A stretch of 64,000 nt of DNA, taken from positions 2,570,224-2,634,223 of the forward strand of contig NW_024732415.1 of NCBI RefSeq assembly GCF_018991925.1, written 5' to 3'. Position 1 is the stretch's first letter, and the number at the start of each line of letters is the position of its first letter. The position numbers and the translations under genes are program-made. The notes under the pieces were generated by a model. It worked only from the letters and a program-made list of their open reading frames with translations. It did no database searches and was not told the DNA's origin. Of the stretch, positions 13,484 through 37,747 are shown in pieces. This DNA is from Homarus americanus (lineage: Eukaryota; Arthropoda; Malacostraca; Decapoda; Nephropidae).

Positions 13484-14711
13484 CTTCTGAGGTAGCCGGC
13501 CCATCTATGTCTGGGCAGACAAGGCCGTCATCCAGTGCTTCCCGCGTGTCAACAGCCACACCACTAGACAGTGTTGTGGATGATGAGCTCGTTGAGTTGG
13601 GCTCTGCATCTTCAGAGGATGAATTGCCTAAATGTGATAAAAAATCTAATTTTGATAGCATAAAGAAATTAAAAAATAAGTTGAGAGGAAAGTGAGTCAG
13701 ACGAGAGGCGGTTGGAGCGCGGCACCAGCACCACCACCCACCTCCATCAGCTGATCACTAGTAAACAGACCATTTCGCATCCCGTAATTTTAGCTGTGTT
13801 GATTTATGAGTGCTTGTTTTAACATAATACTACAGCCTGTACGAAACAATATTTTGTTTATTCTAGGAGATGGGCTGAGGTGCATCTAGGTGTATACTCT
13901 CAGTGGCCCAAGGCAGCAGACGGTACTACGCAGTACCAATACCATCCAGCTCTCAACTCGACTGCTGGGAGTGCTTGCTGCATATATATCATTACACCAT
14001 ATATTTTTCTCATATTTACTAGTTAATAAAAGTCTTTGTTAGTATTTTGTGTTTCTCTCAAGTATCAAACTAAATTTTTCCATTGAAACAACACTTCGAT
14101 TTAGAGCGAATTCGGTTTAAAGCGACCTTTCTTGGAACGTATCTCGCGTTAAATCGTCATTCTACTGTACAACTATCCCATCACAAGAGTTTTGTGAGGT
14201 GAAAGTCCAAAGTCACCATTCAACGTTGAGAGCCATATGAGGTTTGGTACCATGGGTGTTTCCACAATACAGCCTTCTCATGTCTGTTACCAGCCACCTT
14301 GGATTTTACAGGAACACGTTTCAGTTCAGTTGAACTTCATAATAAGCCTGCGAGGAGAATTATAATCAGCCCCCAGGTAACCCTTAACAAGGCTTCCAAT
14401 AAACCTATGTTCAGCCTCAAACCAGACAGTATTTCCAACTCTACAGAACAGATATTCACCTGCCTATAATAAAGGATGGGCAAAGTTACATACAATGTGA
14501 ATTCAATCGGATACAATCCTAACACAAGAACCATGAATGACTAGTGGCTCAGCTACCATAGGGATCACTAACACAATTGGAACAATTATTTCAACCTGAA
14601 TTAAATACTGTAAAGGATGGAATCATACACATAATGTTAATATGAAAGAGTTGCGTGGCGTTGCAATAAAGCTCCTTATGTAATACAGGTAAACCTCTAT
14701 TTACGACATAG

Positions 14712-14781
14712 ATATAGGTGTAGACAGCCTAGTATGGGCCAATAGGTCTGCTGCAGTTTCCTCCATTTTTAGGTTCGTATA
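14712..14781 (+). mobile_element. 5'-truncated CR1/L2-like LINE 3' tail
   Basis: The words AGTATGGGCCAATAGG and CTGCAGTTTCCTCCATTTTT match the 3' end of the LINE at 55.1-56.8 kb (CAGTATGGGTCAATAGG...CTGCAGTTTCCTCGATTCTT), in the same orientation. Confidence 0.65.
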
Positions 14782-15021
14782 AGTTATAGTAGAATGAATA
14801 AGAGACACAGGAGTCGGTGATATGTTCTGGGTGAGAGGCAGACCATTTTTTTTATGGGGGGGAGGGGGTTTGTGTGTTCTGTCTCCCCCCCCCCCACAGT
14901 TGCGCTTCCCTTCCTCTCTACCTCACTATTTACAGCATCTGTTCTAATTGTGTTAGAGAGATGAATTTGATACCATAATGATCATGAATAAATTCTCTAC
15001 CAAACTTTTCTAATAAAGATA

Positions 15022-16975
15022 CAGTAGACCCTTGCCATTCGCGGGTTTGCGATTCGTGATTTCGACGATTAGCGGTAAGCAGATGGCGGCTAGCTTGTGA
15101 GCCTTTTCCCGCAGCGCAATGATTCACCCCACGCGCCAGCGGTGTCTCATCTCTCTCTGTTCGCACTCACCCACTGCCTGTGACCCAGCATCTCGTGTTG
15201 TACTCTCAAAACTTTAGTGTTTCTTTGTGAAATGGCCTCTAAAAGATAAGTCATAAGTCAGTGATGACCCTGACAAAGAAAGTTGAATTATTAGAAAAGT
15301 TAAAGGAGGGGATGAGTGCTGCCGTGGTTGGTCGGTTGTTTGGTGTGAACAAATTCACAGTGCGGTATATAAAGAAAAGAGAACAAACAATTCGTGATTC
15401 CGTTCAAGCGAGTGCTCCTGCAAGTGCTAAAGTGGCACAGGTTGTTCATGACAAGAACACTGTAAAAACGGAAAAAGCACTGAACATTTTGATTGAGGAT
15501 CAGCACCGCAAAAATGTTCCCATTGACAGCAATGTGATTTGTGAGAAAGCTAAAAGTCTTTATGCTCATTTTTACGAGTCAACAGGTGGTGAAGGGGCTA
15601 GTCCAGCTACTGAATCAACTTTTAGTGCCAGTAATGGTTGGTTCGAGAATTTTAAGAAAAGATTCTCTGTCCATAATGTGAAGCTGTCTGGGGAGGCCGC
15701 ATCAGCTGACCACAACTATAGATGCATTTTCTGCCATAATAGAAGAGAAAGGCTATACACCAGAGCAAGTGTTTAATGCCGATGAATCCGGTCTATATTG
15801 GAAAAAATGTCTGGTAGAACATACATAAACAAGCAGGAGAGGCGTGCCCTTGGGTTCAAGTCAGCCAAGGACAGAGTGATGCTCATCTTCTGTGGCAATG
15901 CAGCTGGCCACATGATCAAACCTGGCTTGCTTTGCCACTCAGCAAACCCTAGGGCTTTAAAGGGTAAAAACAAGAACCTTTTGCCAGTTTTTTGGCAGTC
16001 AAACAAAAAGACATGGGTCCAAGCATTCCTGGATTGGTTCCATAAATGCTTCGTCCCGGAAGTGGAAAAGTACCTTGCTTCCAAGAAGATGGAATTCAAG
16101 GTGTTATTATTGATAGATAATGCACCAGGCAACCCAAAAAGTTTACAGTTTAGCCATCCAGGTGTAGAGATGGTGTTCCTACCTCATAACACCACTGCTC
16201 TTATCCAGCCTCTCGATCAGGGTGTAATAGCACCTTCAAGGTATATTACACCCGACACTCTTTTGGTCGTATCTGTAGTGCCATGGACGCAGACCCTGAC
16301 CTTGATGTTAGCAAGTGTTAGAAGGAGTACAGCATTGCGGACTGCTTTACCAACATCAGTGAAGCATTCACTGAACTCGACAGTGAATGCTTGTTGACGA
16401 ACTTTATGGCCTGAATGTGTGAATAACTTCCAGGGATTTCCGTCCATAGTAAAGGATGTGAATGACATTGTGAGTGTTGCACATCAGTTGGGTGGTGAGG
16501 GGTTTGTGGACATGGCGGCTGAAGATGTGAAAGAGCTGACTGATGGGCAAGGACAGGAACTGACAGAAGAGGATTTTAGAAGAGTTGGTAAAAAGTGCTG
16601 AGGAAGATGGAAGATCAAAAAGCAATTATGGAATTGCAACAAGAAGGTTGGGGCTTGAAAAATTTTGGTGAACTATTTCAACATGTGAAGGTGGTAACTG
16701 ATTTCATTGTTGACCACGACCCTTCCATTGAACAGAGCCTTAAGATGGTCCGAGGAATCAACCAGGTATTGTTTCCCTACCAGGAAATGTTTAGAGACCT
16801 CAAAGCAAAGAAGAAACAAATACTGTACCAATCACCACATTTTTCAAGAAAGAACCATCTGCTACCGCCGCTGCTCCACCCTCCTCGTTCCAGCCACCCA
16901 CCACCTCAATTCTTTTATGAAAAAAATGTAAGAAATGTTGATACCACAGTCTATAAAATCAGTTCTAATTAACAC
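15022..16975 (+). mobile_element. Tigger2-type pogo element, 3' terminus not found
   Basis: The left end CAGTAGACCCTTGCCATTCG, preceded by TA, closely resembles Tigger2-type termini (CAGT.GACCCTTG). It is followed by a transposase relic. No matching right terminus was seen before the (TA)n array at 17139 or beyond it, so the end given is the end of recognisable coding sequence. Confidence 0.75.
15232..16972 (+). pseudogene. Tigger2-like DDE transposase, decayed
   Basis: The ancestral start is probably ATGGCCTCTAAAAGA at 15232, cut by stops within 30 bases; the main open segment starts at 15261. It shows an N-terminal helix-turn-helix (LTKKVELLEKLKEGMSAAVV), a CENP-B-type second DNA-binding half (STFSASNGWFENFKKRFSVH) and DDE motifs NADESGLYWKKMSGRTY, VLLLIDNAPGNPKS and TALIQPLDQGVI. 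Frame breaks occur near 15710, 16230 and 16600. The last part (EDFRRVGKKC, then KMEDQKAIMELQQEGWGLKN) is the family's acidic C-terminal region. Multiple shifts make it inactive. It is clearly a different lineage from the element at 10.9 kb. Confidence 0.85.
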
Positions 16976-17134
16976 TCTCAGGATTGCCTGAAATTTATTT
17001 AATGAGCCTGTCACAGGACCACTTTTGAGCCAGCAGAATGACCAGAAATCATGGATAAGATATTGTGAAATATTTATACAAATGATGCCTTCCTATGTGA
17101 AAATGGTTGGGAAATCACATGAACCCCCATCCCC

Positions 17135-19060
<1,926 letters not shown>

Positions 19061-19062
19061 AA

Positions 19063-20172
19063 GCTACGGTCACATTAGAGTTTTCCGTGGAATAAATCCA
19101 CGATAGCATTTCATCCACAGGGAATAAGTCAATGGTACGATCCTCACACTGGCGAAAGGAACCATCGGCCAGGCACCCAGCTCGCGCAGCTAGTTTCAGC
19201 TCAGTTGGAGAGCAGGATGGCTTCATTGTATTTTTATTTATTTATTCATTTATTAATTTTTTTATGGGGATTAGCTCACCGGGGCACAGGTCACTGACCC
19301 ACATCAGGGCCTGGGATGAAAATGTAATAAATATTCATAGTAAATAAAATTTATAATAAATAGGAAAATAAAATAATAATGATAACAATAATAATATTGT
19401 AATAATAATAATAAAGAACTATAAAGAAATACAAAAATGAAAAAATAAGTCAATAGTGAGAAATGCTATATGTATGTTGTGTTGTCAAGTAAGAGAAACA
19501 ATTGAGACCTGCAATTGTGTGTAAATGGGGCAGAAAGACAGATCAGCAACCTGGGACTTGGTAAAAATTTTTGTGATGCCATATGGCAGCAGGGTCTACC
19601 ATTAAACAACACATTATGCTTCCAATATCTTCCCAGGCAGTAGTACCTCCCGGTTTGGTAGCTGCCTACTACCTAGTTTCTATGGCAGCATTAACCGCTT
19701 TAGTGAGATATGTGTGGTCCTGTTAAAGAAGACCAAGATGAAAAAAAAAAATGATTGTGGGTAGCAGTATCCATCAAGGAAATTTGGTATGCGTTTAAAG
19801 GGTCCAAGCGATGTTTGTTTACAAAAGTGATGCAAGTACTCTAGAGTCAAATGAAATTCCCGTCGTGCTGAATTATTCTTATTTTTTATTTACGACAACA
19901 TTTTTGCTCTTGTTTTGTTACTGAAATAGTTTTTATATTTTTTGTACATTTTGACATTAATAAGAAAAAATAAGAACGGTATAAATTTTAGTAATACAAT
20001 AGACTCTCTATAGGAAATTTCAATCCACTGTACTGTGGCTTATCAGACGTTCCATATCGTCCTACTTTCGACAACAAATAAGTTGTCGCTGTAGAGACAA
20101 CTTGAGGAGTTCGTTGAAAAATCAATGGTACAGTGGATTTATTCTGGGTAGAAACTCTAGTGTGACTGCAGC
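19063..20172. mobile_element. TTAA-flanked non-autonomous element, about 1.1 kb
   Basis: The left end GCTACGGTCACATTAGAGTT and the reverse complement of the right end, GCTGCAGTCACACTAGAGTT, are inverted repeats; similarity continues further in (AATAAATCCAC on both arms). Each end is directly flanked by TTAA (19059-19062 and 20173-20176). A TTAA target duplication is known for piggyBac and Kolobok superfamilies, but the ends do not begin with CCC as in piggyBac. No transposase frame is inside. Confidence 0.65.
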
Positions 20173-20429
20173 TTAACACACATGTAACCTATAAGAAACA
20201 ATGGCTGGACTGTAGTTCACCAGAAGGCCACTAGACGGTGTTCAGGTAGATGACACCTCAGCTGACAAATGAAGTGAGTGATGCGTTCCATACGGTGAGT
20301 TGGCAGGATGACGAATATTGTTAATGCGACTTTGTTTACATTGCAAATAGGGGAGTGATCGTAATATATCAGCATCATTAATGTAAATTAGCGTAAATTG
20401 GGAGATCGTAAATAGAGATTTACCTGTAT

Positions 20430-21220
20430 ACAGAGGATACGGACACAACTTAACTTTATTTTTGAAGCAGTTACATCCAAGGACTACTTCAAATGGGGAG
20501 AAGGCTAGTCTGAGGCTTCTGAGTGGAAAATCTATGATGGCCAAGAAGGTTACATTACACAAGATACAGCAGTTCAAAAATGCTTAGCTCTCAACCATGA
20601 TTGGTAACTTCTGCCTCCAAGTCCCCATTCTAGTAGCTAAGAATGCAATGAGAGAGCTGTACTAATTGTTTGATGAGCAACAACTGTCAATATGAGGGGT
20701 TAGCTTGGTTGGTAACCCACGGGTGCATTACAGGAGTCTCCGTGGACCAACACGAGGCTATAGAGTTCCCTGATAAGAAAGTGCACAAATGGAGTTCATA
20801 ACAATAAAGCTCGTTCACCAGAAATGAAAACATACTTCTTAGTGCTTCAACATTCTTTATACACCTGTAAATAAATCTCTCTTATAGAAGTCTTTGTCAA
20901 TCTGTATACCTGTCTTTACTGAGGCCACACATTGTATATATCAATTACTGCATTGTGTAAATCCTAAGAACAGTCATTATTTATACTGATAATTCCATGA
21001 GCTTTACATATATATTCACTATTACAAGTATGTTATTTCATTAAAATTTTAAGTTTCAGTTATACAGTATTGTACTGTATATTCTAAAACACATTCTTTT
21101 AAGTATAAGAGCGCTGTGTTAGTGGTTATGGCTGCCGTCTCTGTGCTGTATGATGCCCTGGTTCACTGCCATTCCTTCACTGAATACTGTACTTACATGA
21201 TATTTAATGCCCGATTTCTT
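20430..21220. other. Intergenic DNA 3' of DDX19, no gene seen
   Basis: Short frames only. 21121-21180 has weak tRNA-promoter-like words (GTTAGTGGTTATGG, GGTTCACTGCC) that could be a SINE head, without further support. Confidence 0.4.
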
Positions 21221-21221
21221 G

Positions 21222-21227
21222 TTTATT
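21222..21227 (-). promoter_or_regulatory. Candidate polyadenylation signal of DDX19
   Basis: TTTATT on the plus strand is AATAAA on the minus strand, about 100 bases downstream of the DDX19 stop codon. Its position fits; use is not proven. Confidence 0.4.
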
Positions 21228-21324
21228 ACGCGTCCTTATGGTTTTTCCATCATGATCAATTGTAAGTGTCATGAGTAACTTAATCATATTATATCAATAA
21301 ATTATGCATTCCCCCCACATCGCT

Positions 21325-32434
<11,110 letters not shown>

Positions 32435-32840
32435 TATTATCAGGTTTTAGACAGGACAAACCTCGACACTCACGTAGTTCTGACTGAGGAAAAACAACTT
32501 AGCGGAGTCAGTATTTCCGGGTCATAAACTAGAGACTTGTAGGAAAAAAAACATTTATATATGATATAAATAAACCAATAAACAATATAAATAAAGTGTT
32601 TGCTATAATAATTGATTATATATGAATGGCGACTTTAAAACTTTTTCTTTCTCACACTTACATTCTTAGTCATATATCTTGAAACCATGAGGAAGAACTA
32701 AGATGAAATTGTGTCAAACACGCAAATGAGATGAAACAGGGAAGAAATTACAGTAGTCTGATGCTGAGTCAAGAGTAAACCTCACAATACATATATCATA
32801 ATATTACTCTTCAGAATATGTTATCATTTTATATTGATAG
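32435..32840. promoter_or_regulatory. 5' flank of DDX19 (probable promoter/5'UTR region)
   Basis: Directly upstream of the DDX19 start codon on the minus strand. No TATA box or other core element could be assigned, and the plus strand shows no convincing VPS51 first exon here. The label is by position only. Confidence 0.25.
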
Positions 32841-32845
32841 GTATG

Positions 32846-33255
32846 ACATATTTTCAGGAGAGGATACACGAACACGTAGAAAAACTGCAATACTTTTCTC
32901 TGGAAAGACTTACAGGATGTATAAAGATTTGGAATATCAAACTCCAGCAACTAAGAAATTCCAATGAAAAGAAGCTACCTAACCTACCATATGCAGTTTT
33001 AGTCAATGTAGATAGTGACTCAAACAGCACATGCTTCTCTACCCTGCCCAGACCTCACATACATGTACAGCACCGCGTCATACCTCCGAAAAATGACCTG
33101 TGTTAATCCCCTGACCCAGCCATATCCCCCCCCCCCCCAAGACGACCATATCCACAAACAAATGTAGGCCTGTAAGCTTGACCAGCATAGTTTGTAAAGT
33201 ACTAGAGAGCATTATAAAAGATGTCATGATGGAACATTTACGAAATAGCCTTCTT
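32846..33255 (+). pseudogene. LINE reverse transcriptase fragments (CR1/L2-like), plus strand
   Basis: 32855-32950 translates as RIHEHVEKLQYFSLERLTG followed by a KIWNI, like the C-terminal RLxxLxLxSLERRR motif of LINE ORF2 proteins. 33165-33250 translates as RPVSLTSIVCKVLESIIKD, the RT motif upstream of the fingers. The order is scrambled relative to an intact ORF, so these are rearranged or separate fragments. A poly-C run lies between them. Confidence 0.5.
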
Positions 33256-33287
33256 TTCTTTTACTTTTACTTACCTTTATCCTCTTC

Positions 33288-33705
33288 ACCACTGATCGGC
33301 TCGTTAGCTGCTTGGGCGATCGGTCACGTCTCTGTCACGCACTGTCACAACACTTTCTGGCAGATTGTTCCAAGAGTTCACAACTCTCACTCCGAAATAG
33401 TTTGCCCTCATAGTTTTCTGGACTTGCGGCTTCTTCAGTCTTGAGTTGTGACTCCTTGTGGGGCGAGCGTCCGCCAGCTGCAAGTAAGGACACTCGACTG
33501 AGTAGTGCCCCTTGAAGTTGAGACGCTTATACGCCTCAATTAGGTCGCCCCTTGCCCGTCTGTAGTATAAGCTAGGCAAGTTCACGCGCTCCAATCTCTC
33601 AGGGTAGTTGAGGTGCCGAAGTGCAGGCACCAGTCTGGTGGCCCTCCTTTGAACATTTTCAACCAACTGACAGACGGGGTGACAGTACTCCAGATGGGGA
33701 AGCCA
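33288..33705 (-). mobile_element. 5'-truncated CR1/L2-like LINE, 3' end copy 1
   Basis: Minus-strand frame: VENVQRRATRLVPALRHLNY, then ERLERVNLPSLYYRRARGDL, the conserved LINE C-terminal motif, followed by VRVVNSWNNLPESVV. The element ends in a 3'UTR whose reverse complement contains CCACTGATCGGCTC, a word seen again at 33709 and 43539. The 5' part of the element is missing. Confidence 0.8.
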
Positions 33706-35050
33706 CTGATCGGCTCCTTAGCCGCTTGGGCGGCCGGTCACGTCTCTGTTACGCACTGTTGGCAAGTACTGGGCAAGAACTGGCTCCTGAATATATCTGA
33801 ACCTGCTCCGGTGTTGTTCAAGTCTAACCTTGTATGAGCTCACACTCGGTGCCGTTGTACGGGAGCGTTTTCCTTACTTCATATTTTATACTATCCTTAC
33901 ACAATTTTCACCCCGAAAAAGTTTGCCTTCAACCTTGAGTTATGACTCCGTGTGGGGCAGGCGTCCGCCAGCTCCAGGAATGAACAGTCGATTAAGTATT
34001 GCCCTCTGTAGTAGCTGAGGTTCCGTCGAGCAGGCACCAGTCTGGTGGCCCTCCTTTGGACATTTTCAATCAATTGACAGTTTCTAGCAAACCTCGGGGA
34101 CCAGACAGTACTCCAGCAAGGCCACCTTGACTCCAGACGGGGAAGCACCACACTCTTGAAGATCGTGACGAGCGACGGACCAACCAGTTATCTAAACGAC
34201 CTTCTTATAAGACCTACTAGTTTCGATGCCTGATTCACCTTCTCACAATGCCCCGAGAACTTAAGCTCATTGTCAACATACACACCCAGGTCCTCTTCGC
34301 ATTCAGTCTCTATTAATGCAGTCTCTTCGTCCTGCTGGGACATGTGATACGCCTACTTACTTTTGGTGCGACCCAGATGCATCCTCTTGGATTTCGTGAC
34401 ATTGAATCTTAGCAGCCATTTCTTCGACCACTCTTGAAGCTCATAGAGATCTTTCTGTAGCTCTTCACAGTCAGTTTGGTTATTAATTTCCCTAAATATC
34501 TTGGCATCGTCCACAAACATTTGTATGGAGGAGTGTATAGCTTCTGGCATATCACTTATGAAGCAAACAAACAACAACGGGCCCGATACACTGCCCTGTG
34601 GTACCCTGCTTGTCAGAGGTACACCCACTAAAAAATTATTCGGTACCCTTGGCTCTGATACACCCCCGCAACGATCACCGGTACAGAAGCCGTAATTACG
34701 TGGTGTGGTGTGGTCTCTCTCTCTGTATGTGTGATTGTGTGTGTGTGTGTGTGTATGTGTGAAAGTAATATGATGTTTTCTGTAGCCACGTGTAGTAATT
34801 AACGGATAATAAACGGGAATATTGTATCACGCCGTAAGGGTGCCGAATAATTTTGGTTGGGTGTACACAAGACGATTTCATACCATTAATCACCACACAG
34901 TTTGCGGTCATGCAGAAAGTCTCCGATCCACGCTAGGGCATTTCCCTGAATCCCGTACCTTTCCAATTTAATTCTCAGCCTTTCATGGGGCACGCTGTCG
35001 AAAGCCTTGGCAAAATCTATGTCGAGAATTTGAGTCCAATCATCCAGCCT
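33706..35050 (-). mobile_element. CR1/L2-like LINE reverse transcriptase remnant, copy 2
   Basis: On the minus strand, from high to low coordinates: ILDIDFAKAFDSVPHERL (RT motif A, 34980-35040), AWIGDFLHDRKL, a foreign stretch, SRVPQGSVSGPLLF (motif B) with FVDDAK (motif C, normally [Y/F]ADD) at 34490-34610, LQEWSKKWLLRFNVTKSK, then VQRRATRLVPARRNLSY and the 3' tail to 33706. Frames are broken by shifts and by the insertion. Copy 1 abuts it head to tail, so the two are separate insertions. Confidence 0.8.
34640..34895. other. Insertion within LINE copy 2, containing a (GT)n run
   Basis: This stretch separates the DFLHDRKL and SRVPQGS parts of the RT. It contains 34729-34757 (GT)n and no recognisable gene. 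Boundaries are approximate. Confidence 0.4.
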
Positions 35051-35149
35051 TAAAAAGGAATGCCAACATACAGAGGTCAAGTGGCATATACAGTATAATT
35101 GAATATTAGAAAAAATGGGTTTCATTACCATGCAACATAATTCCATCTT

Positions 35150-37035
35150 TTCCTACATGAAAGTACATAATGAGGTTCCATACAAGGGTTCAGACGTAAT
35201 CAATAACGAACGGATTCAAATCCGGAATCCAGATCAGGTAAAGAACTCAATTGTCTGTAAACATTAACCCTGTGTGACGGTGATCAGTGACACCTATGAC
35301 ATGGCTACATCAGGTGTGTATATATTCTGTCATTTGAAAGAATACACATATCGGCTGTAATATATAGTTACATAGATAAACACTTATGCCATCATGCTGT
35401 ATTGTACAATATCATGCTCTGTTCTGCTCCGGGAAAGAAAGGCTTGAGGCAAATAAAAGCAATTCTGCCAATGAGCAGAAGTTTATTTTCTTGTAAGCTG
35501 ATCTGGGGGTTCACTACCCATGGCATACAGACTAATGAATATAGTCGATGATCATTAAGTGAAAAAAAACGTAAATATTCTGTTGAGTACATGACGGAAA
35601 TCACTAACAAAATTAGATTTCACAAATGTAATTGTTGGTGATTTAAAAGAATATGAGCTTCATTTCTGGTGGAAATGAATAGTAATGTAGATATAATCCA
35701 CTCTCACTACCCATGAATTTGATTGCATGGTTTAAAACCCTGCCCATTTTGTGCAAGGGAAATTGTGCGAGTGAAATTGTGGGATAAAAACAAATAACAG
35801 ACCAAACCAAACCTATAAAAAACCTGACTTAACTTACCTTACCTTTGTGTTGGCGAATTTGCATCTTTATTAAAACCAAACTTGTTTATTGTCACGATAG
35901 TGGCAGTCCCCACCACACTTTGGACACCTTTAAGGATGTAAATAAGGTAAATGTTCACTTGTTGTCACTGTATGAAATTGAAGTTGAAATTATGTTTACC
36001 GATCGGTTTTGTTGTGTTATGAACGAATTTCACCTTCATTTCTGGTGCAAATCAATAGTTTCTGAGATAAGCCCCCCTCCCACCTCATAATCTAGAGATT
36101 TGCAATAAAGTCAATGAAAAAAGTGTTCAAAACATCAATAAACATCGGAAAAACAGTTTTGAATTGAACCTAACCCACCTAACCTAATCTAACCGGGGAA
36201 GCTTCACAGTTGTTCGATGTTCTGGGTGTGTACCGCCACGTACGAACAAACTTAAACACCTCCAAATTGTAAGATTTTTTAAAAATTATTAATGAAAATA
36301 CAGTAACTCAGAAATTAGGAATTTCCACCAACAATACAATAGAATAAAGTTATACTGTATTATTTTGTATGATCTATCATCCTACAGTATACATAAATCA
36401 ATAAAGACTCCTGTGAGTTCCCTGATTAGTCAAGCATGATCATGTGAATAAGAAGTAAACAATATATTCTGCAAAACTTCTTTCAGTTATCTTAAATTCT
36501 CTCCTATCTAATGAAATTTGTTCCATTGAACTTAAAACCCCCTCAAATTCAATTTTTTTAAGTTTTTCATATAATCAAAATAACTGAGAAAATATGTTTC
36601 TGCCAAAAAAATGCAATAAAGTACTGTACCTGTACTCTTAATTTTTTTTTGTGCTTTTTCATCCTAAATGAAAATTAATATAAACTTTCGTGCATGTGTT
36701 CTACTGAATCTTAACCCCCCAAATCTTACAGATCTGATACAACAGAAGTAAAACACCTTTTGACCTACTGGAATATCACTCTGAAGATTGATAGATTCAT
36801 GCGTATGTTAAAGGTTAAGGAGAGGGTCACCACTTTCATGTTATTTTTTGGTGGGCCCTTTGCCAATTTTTTTTTTATTCACAAAATATAAATCTGGTAT
36901 GAGAGAAATGAAAAGTGGGTGTGGGCATCAATCAATAGTGTTGAAAGTGACTCTTTGAAGGAACACTTAACCCTCACACTTTCCTGCTCTCAATTCTGCA
37001 GGTTGGGCTGGTAGATTGTTCCATAGGTCTAGCAC
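35150..37035. other. Intergenic DNA between DDX19 and VPS51
   Basis: No gene recognised apart from the zinc-ribbon fragment near 35.9 kb. A short word, CTTCATTTCTGGTG.AAAT, occurs twice (35655 and 36040), suggesting a local duplication. 36160-36200 is CCTAA-rich. The missing first VPS51 exon may lie in this interval. Confidence 0.4.
35846..35945 (-). pseudogene. Zinc-ribbon-like exon fragment (copy 2)
   Basis: Minus-strand reading gives RCPKCGGDCHYRDNKQVWF, then two in-frame stops, then RCKFANTK ending in AAAG|GTAAGG. The nucleotide sequence aligns with copy 1 near 2.0-2.1 kb across about 100 bp and keeps the same splice donor. The two TAA codons make it a broken copy. The conserved cysteines (CPKCG and a later RC) suggest a zinc ribbon. 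Confidence 0.35.
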
Positions 37036-37036
37036 C

Positions 37037-37083
<47 letters not shown>
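37037..37083. repeat. (GT)n microsatellite
   Basis: About 23 GT units. Confidence 0.9.
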
Positions 37084-37084
<1 letters not shown>

Positions 37085-37747
37085 TAGATGTACTTGTCTA
37101 AAAGATGGACTGGCTAGGAGCACATTAACCCCATCTGTGCTATAGGGTAATAGAAGAATTAATTATATTGTAATGCTAAATCTATATACTGTACAGTAAT
37201 GTACTTTGAATTATGAGATTTATGTCTGACACTGGAACAATTCTTTAGTAATCTGAAGTGTCTACCTGGGTGATTAATATACACTGAATCACGTCATTTA
37301 ATAATTAGCATTGATAGTATTACAGTTTTTGGATGTCATGTAAAAATTGGTTTGCCCAAAATTAGAACAAGATAAAAAGTCTGTGGCTTAGATGTTTTAC
37401 TAATACATCCTAAATGTGATAGAGGTTTAGAATACGTATTGGAAACATTTCAAATTCAATGGGGAAGTACACAAATAAAGAGCATAAGATCAGGCATATA
37501 TGGTGAAATTATGTAGACGAAGCTTCTCAGGTTGGAGCTCAGTCATGTGAGCAAAGCTTAAGTCTGTGGCTCAGGGGACTGTGGCATAAATAAGTTGGCT
37601 ATGACAGTATACTACACAAACCTTTCATAACTTACTGATCTTAGTTATGTTTTGGCTCAATTAAGTTTGGTAGATTCATGCTATGTGTTGTGATAAACGA
37701 TTTTTGCCATAGACTCACCTATTTAAACTTTAAACTTTATTGACAAA
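37084..37747. other. AT-rich DNA upstream of VPS51, no gene seen
   Basis: Short frames only; nothing recognisable. Confidence 0.45.

Larger units (their letters stand above)
11239..13695 (+). pseudogene. Tigger/CENP-B-like DDE transposase, decayed, with one intron
   Basis: The start is MSKRPATTSLTTPQAKKSRQ, then a psq/CENP-B helix-turn-helix (LTLEQKIKVLEAL), broken by a TGA at 11380. Frame shifts follow through the CENP-B DNA-binding domain (STGWLYKFIKRTGL, 11660-11700). The DDE core shows CDETGLYWKRMPKKTY (near 11825-11860), LVLMDNASSHSK (near 12160) and PLDQGVIALFKRYYL (near 12700-12740), the three catalytic-Asp regions. A 430-bp insertion separates the second and third (12259-12688). A TAA at 12124, a TGA at 12904 and a shift near 13150 break the frame further. 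The C-terminal serine-rich tail continues after a GT-AG intron (13344-13483) and ends KNKLRGK. The gene is not functional as it stands. Confidence 0.85.
10938..14167 (+). mobile_element. Complete Tigger-like (pogo group) DNA transposon, inactive
   Basis: Terminal inverted repeats of about 21 bp, CAGTAGAATGTCGATTTAAC at the left and the reverse complement of CAGTAGAATGACGATTTAAC at the right, are flanked by TA on both sides (10936-10937 and 14168-14169), the target duplication of the Tc1/mariner/pogo superfamily. Subterminal words GATTTAAAGCGA and GGTTTAAAGCGA repeat near both ends. The interior holds a decayed transposase gene with one clear spliceosomal intron and a 430-bp insertion. Length is 3230 bp. 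Confidence 0.9.

Noticed and set aside
19190..19225. tRNA D-arm-like AGCTCAGTTGGAGAGC
   Set aside because: Isolated word inside the TTAA element without the remaining tRNA arms.
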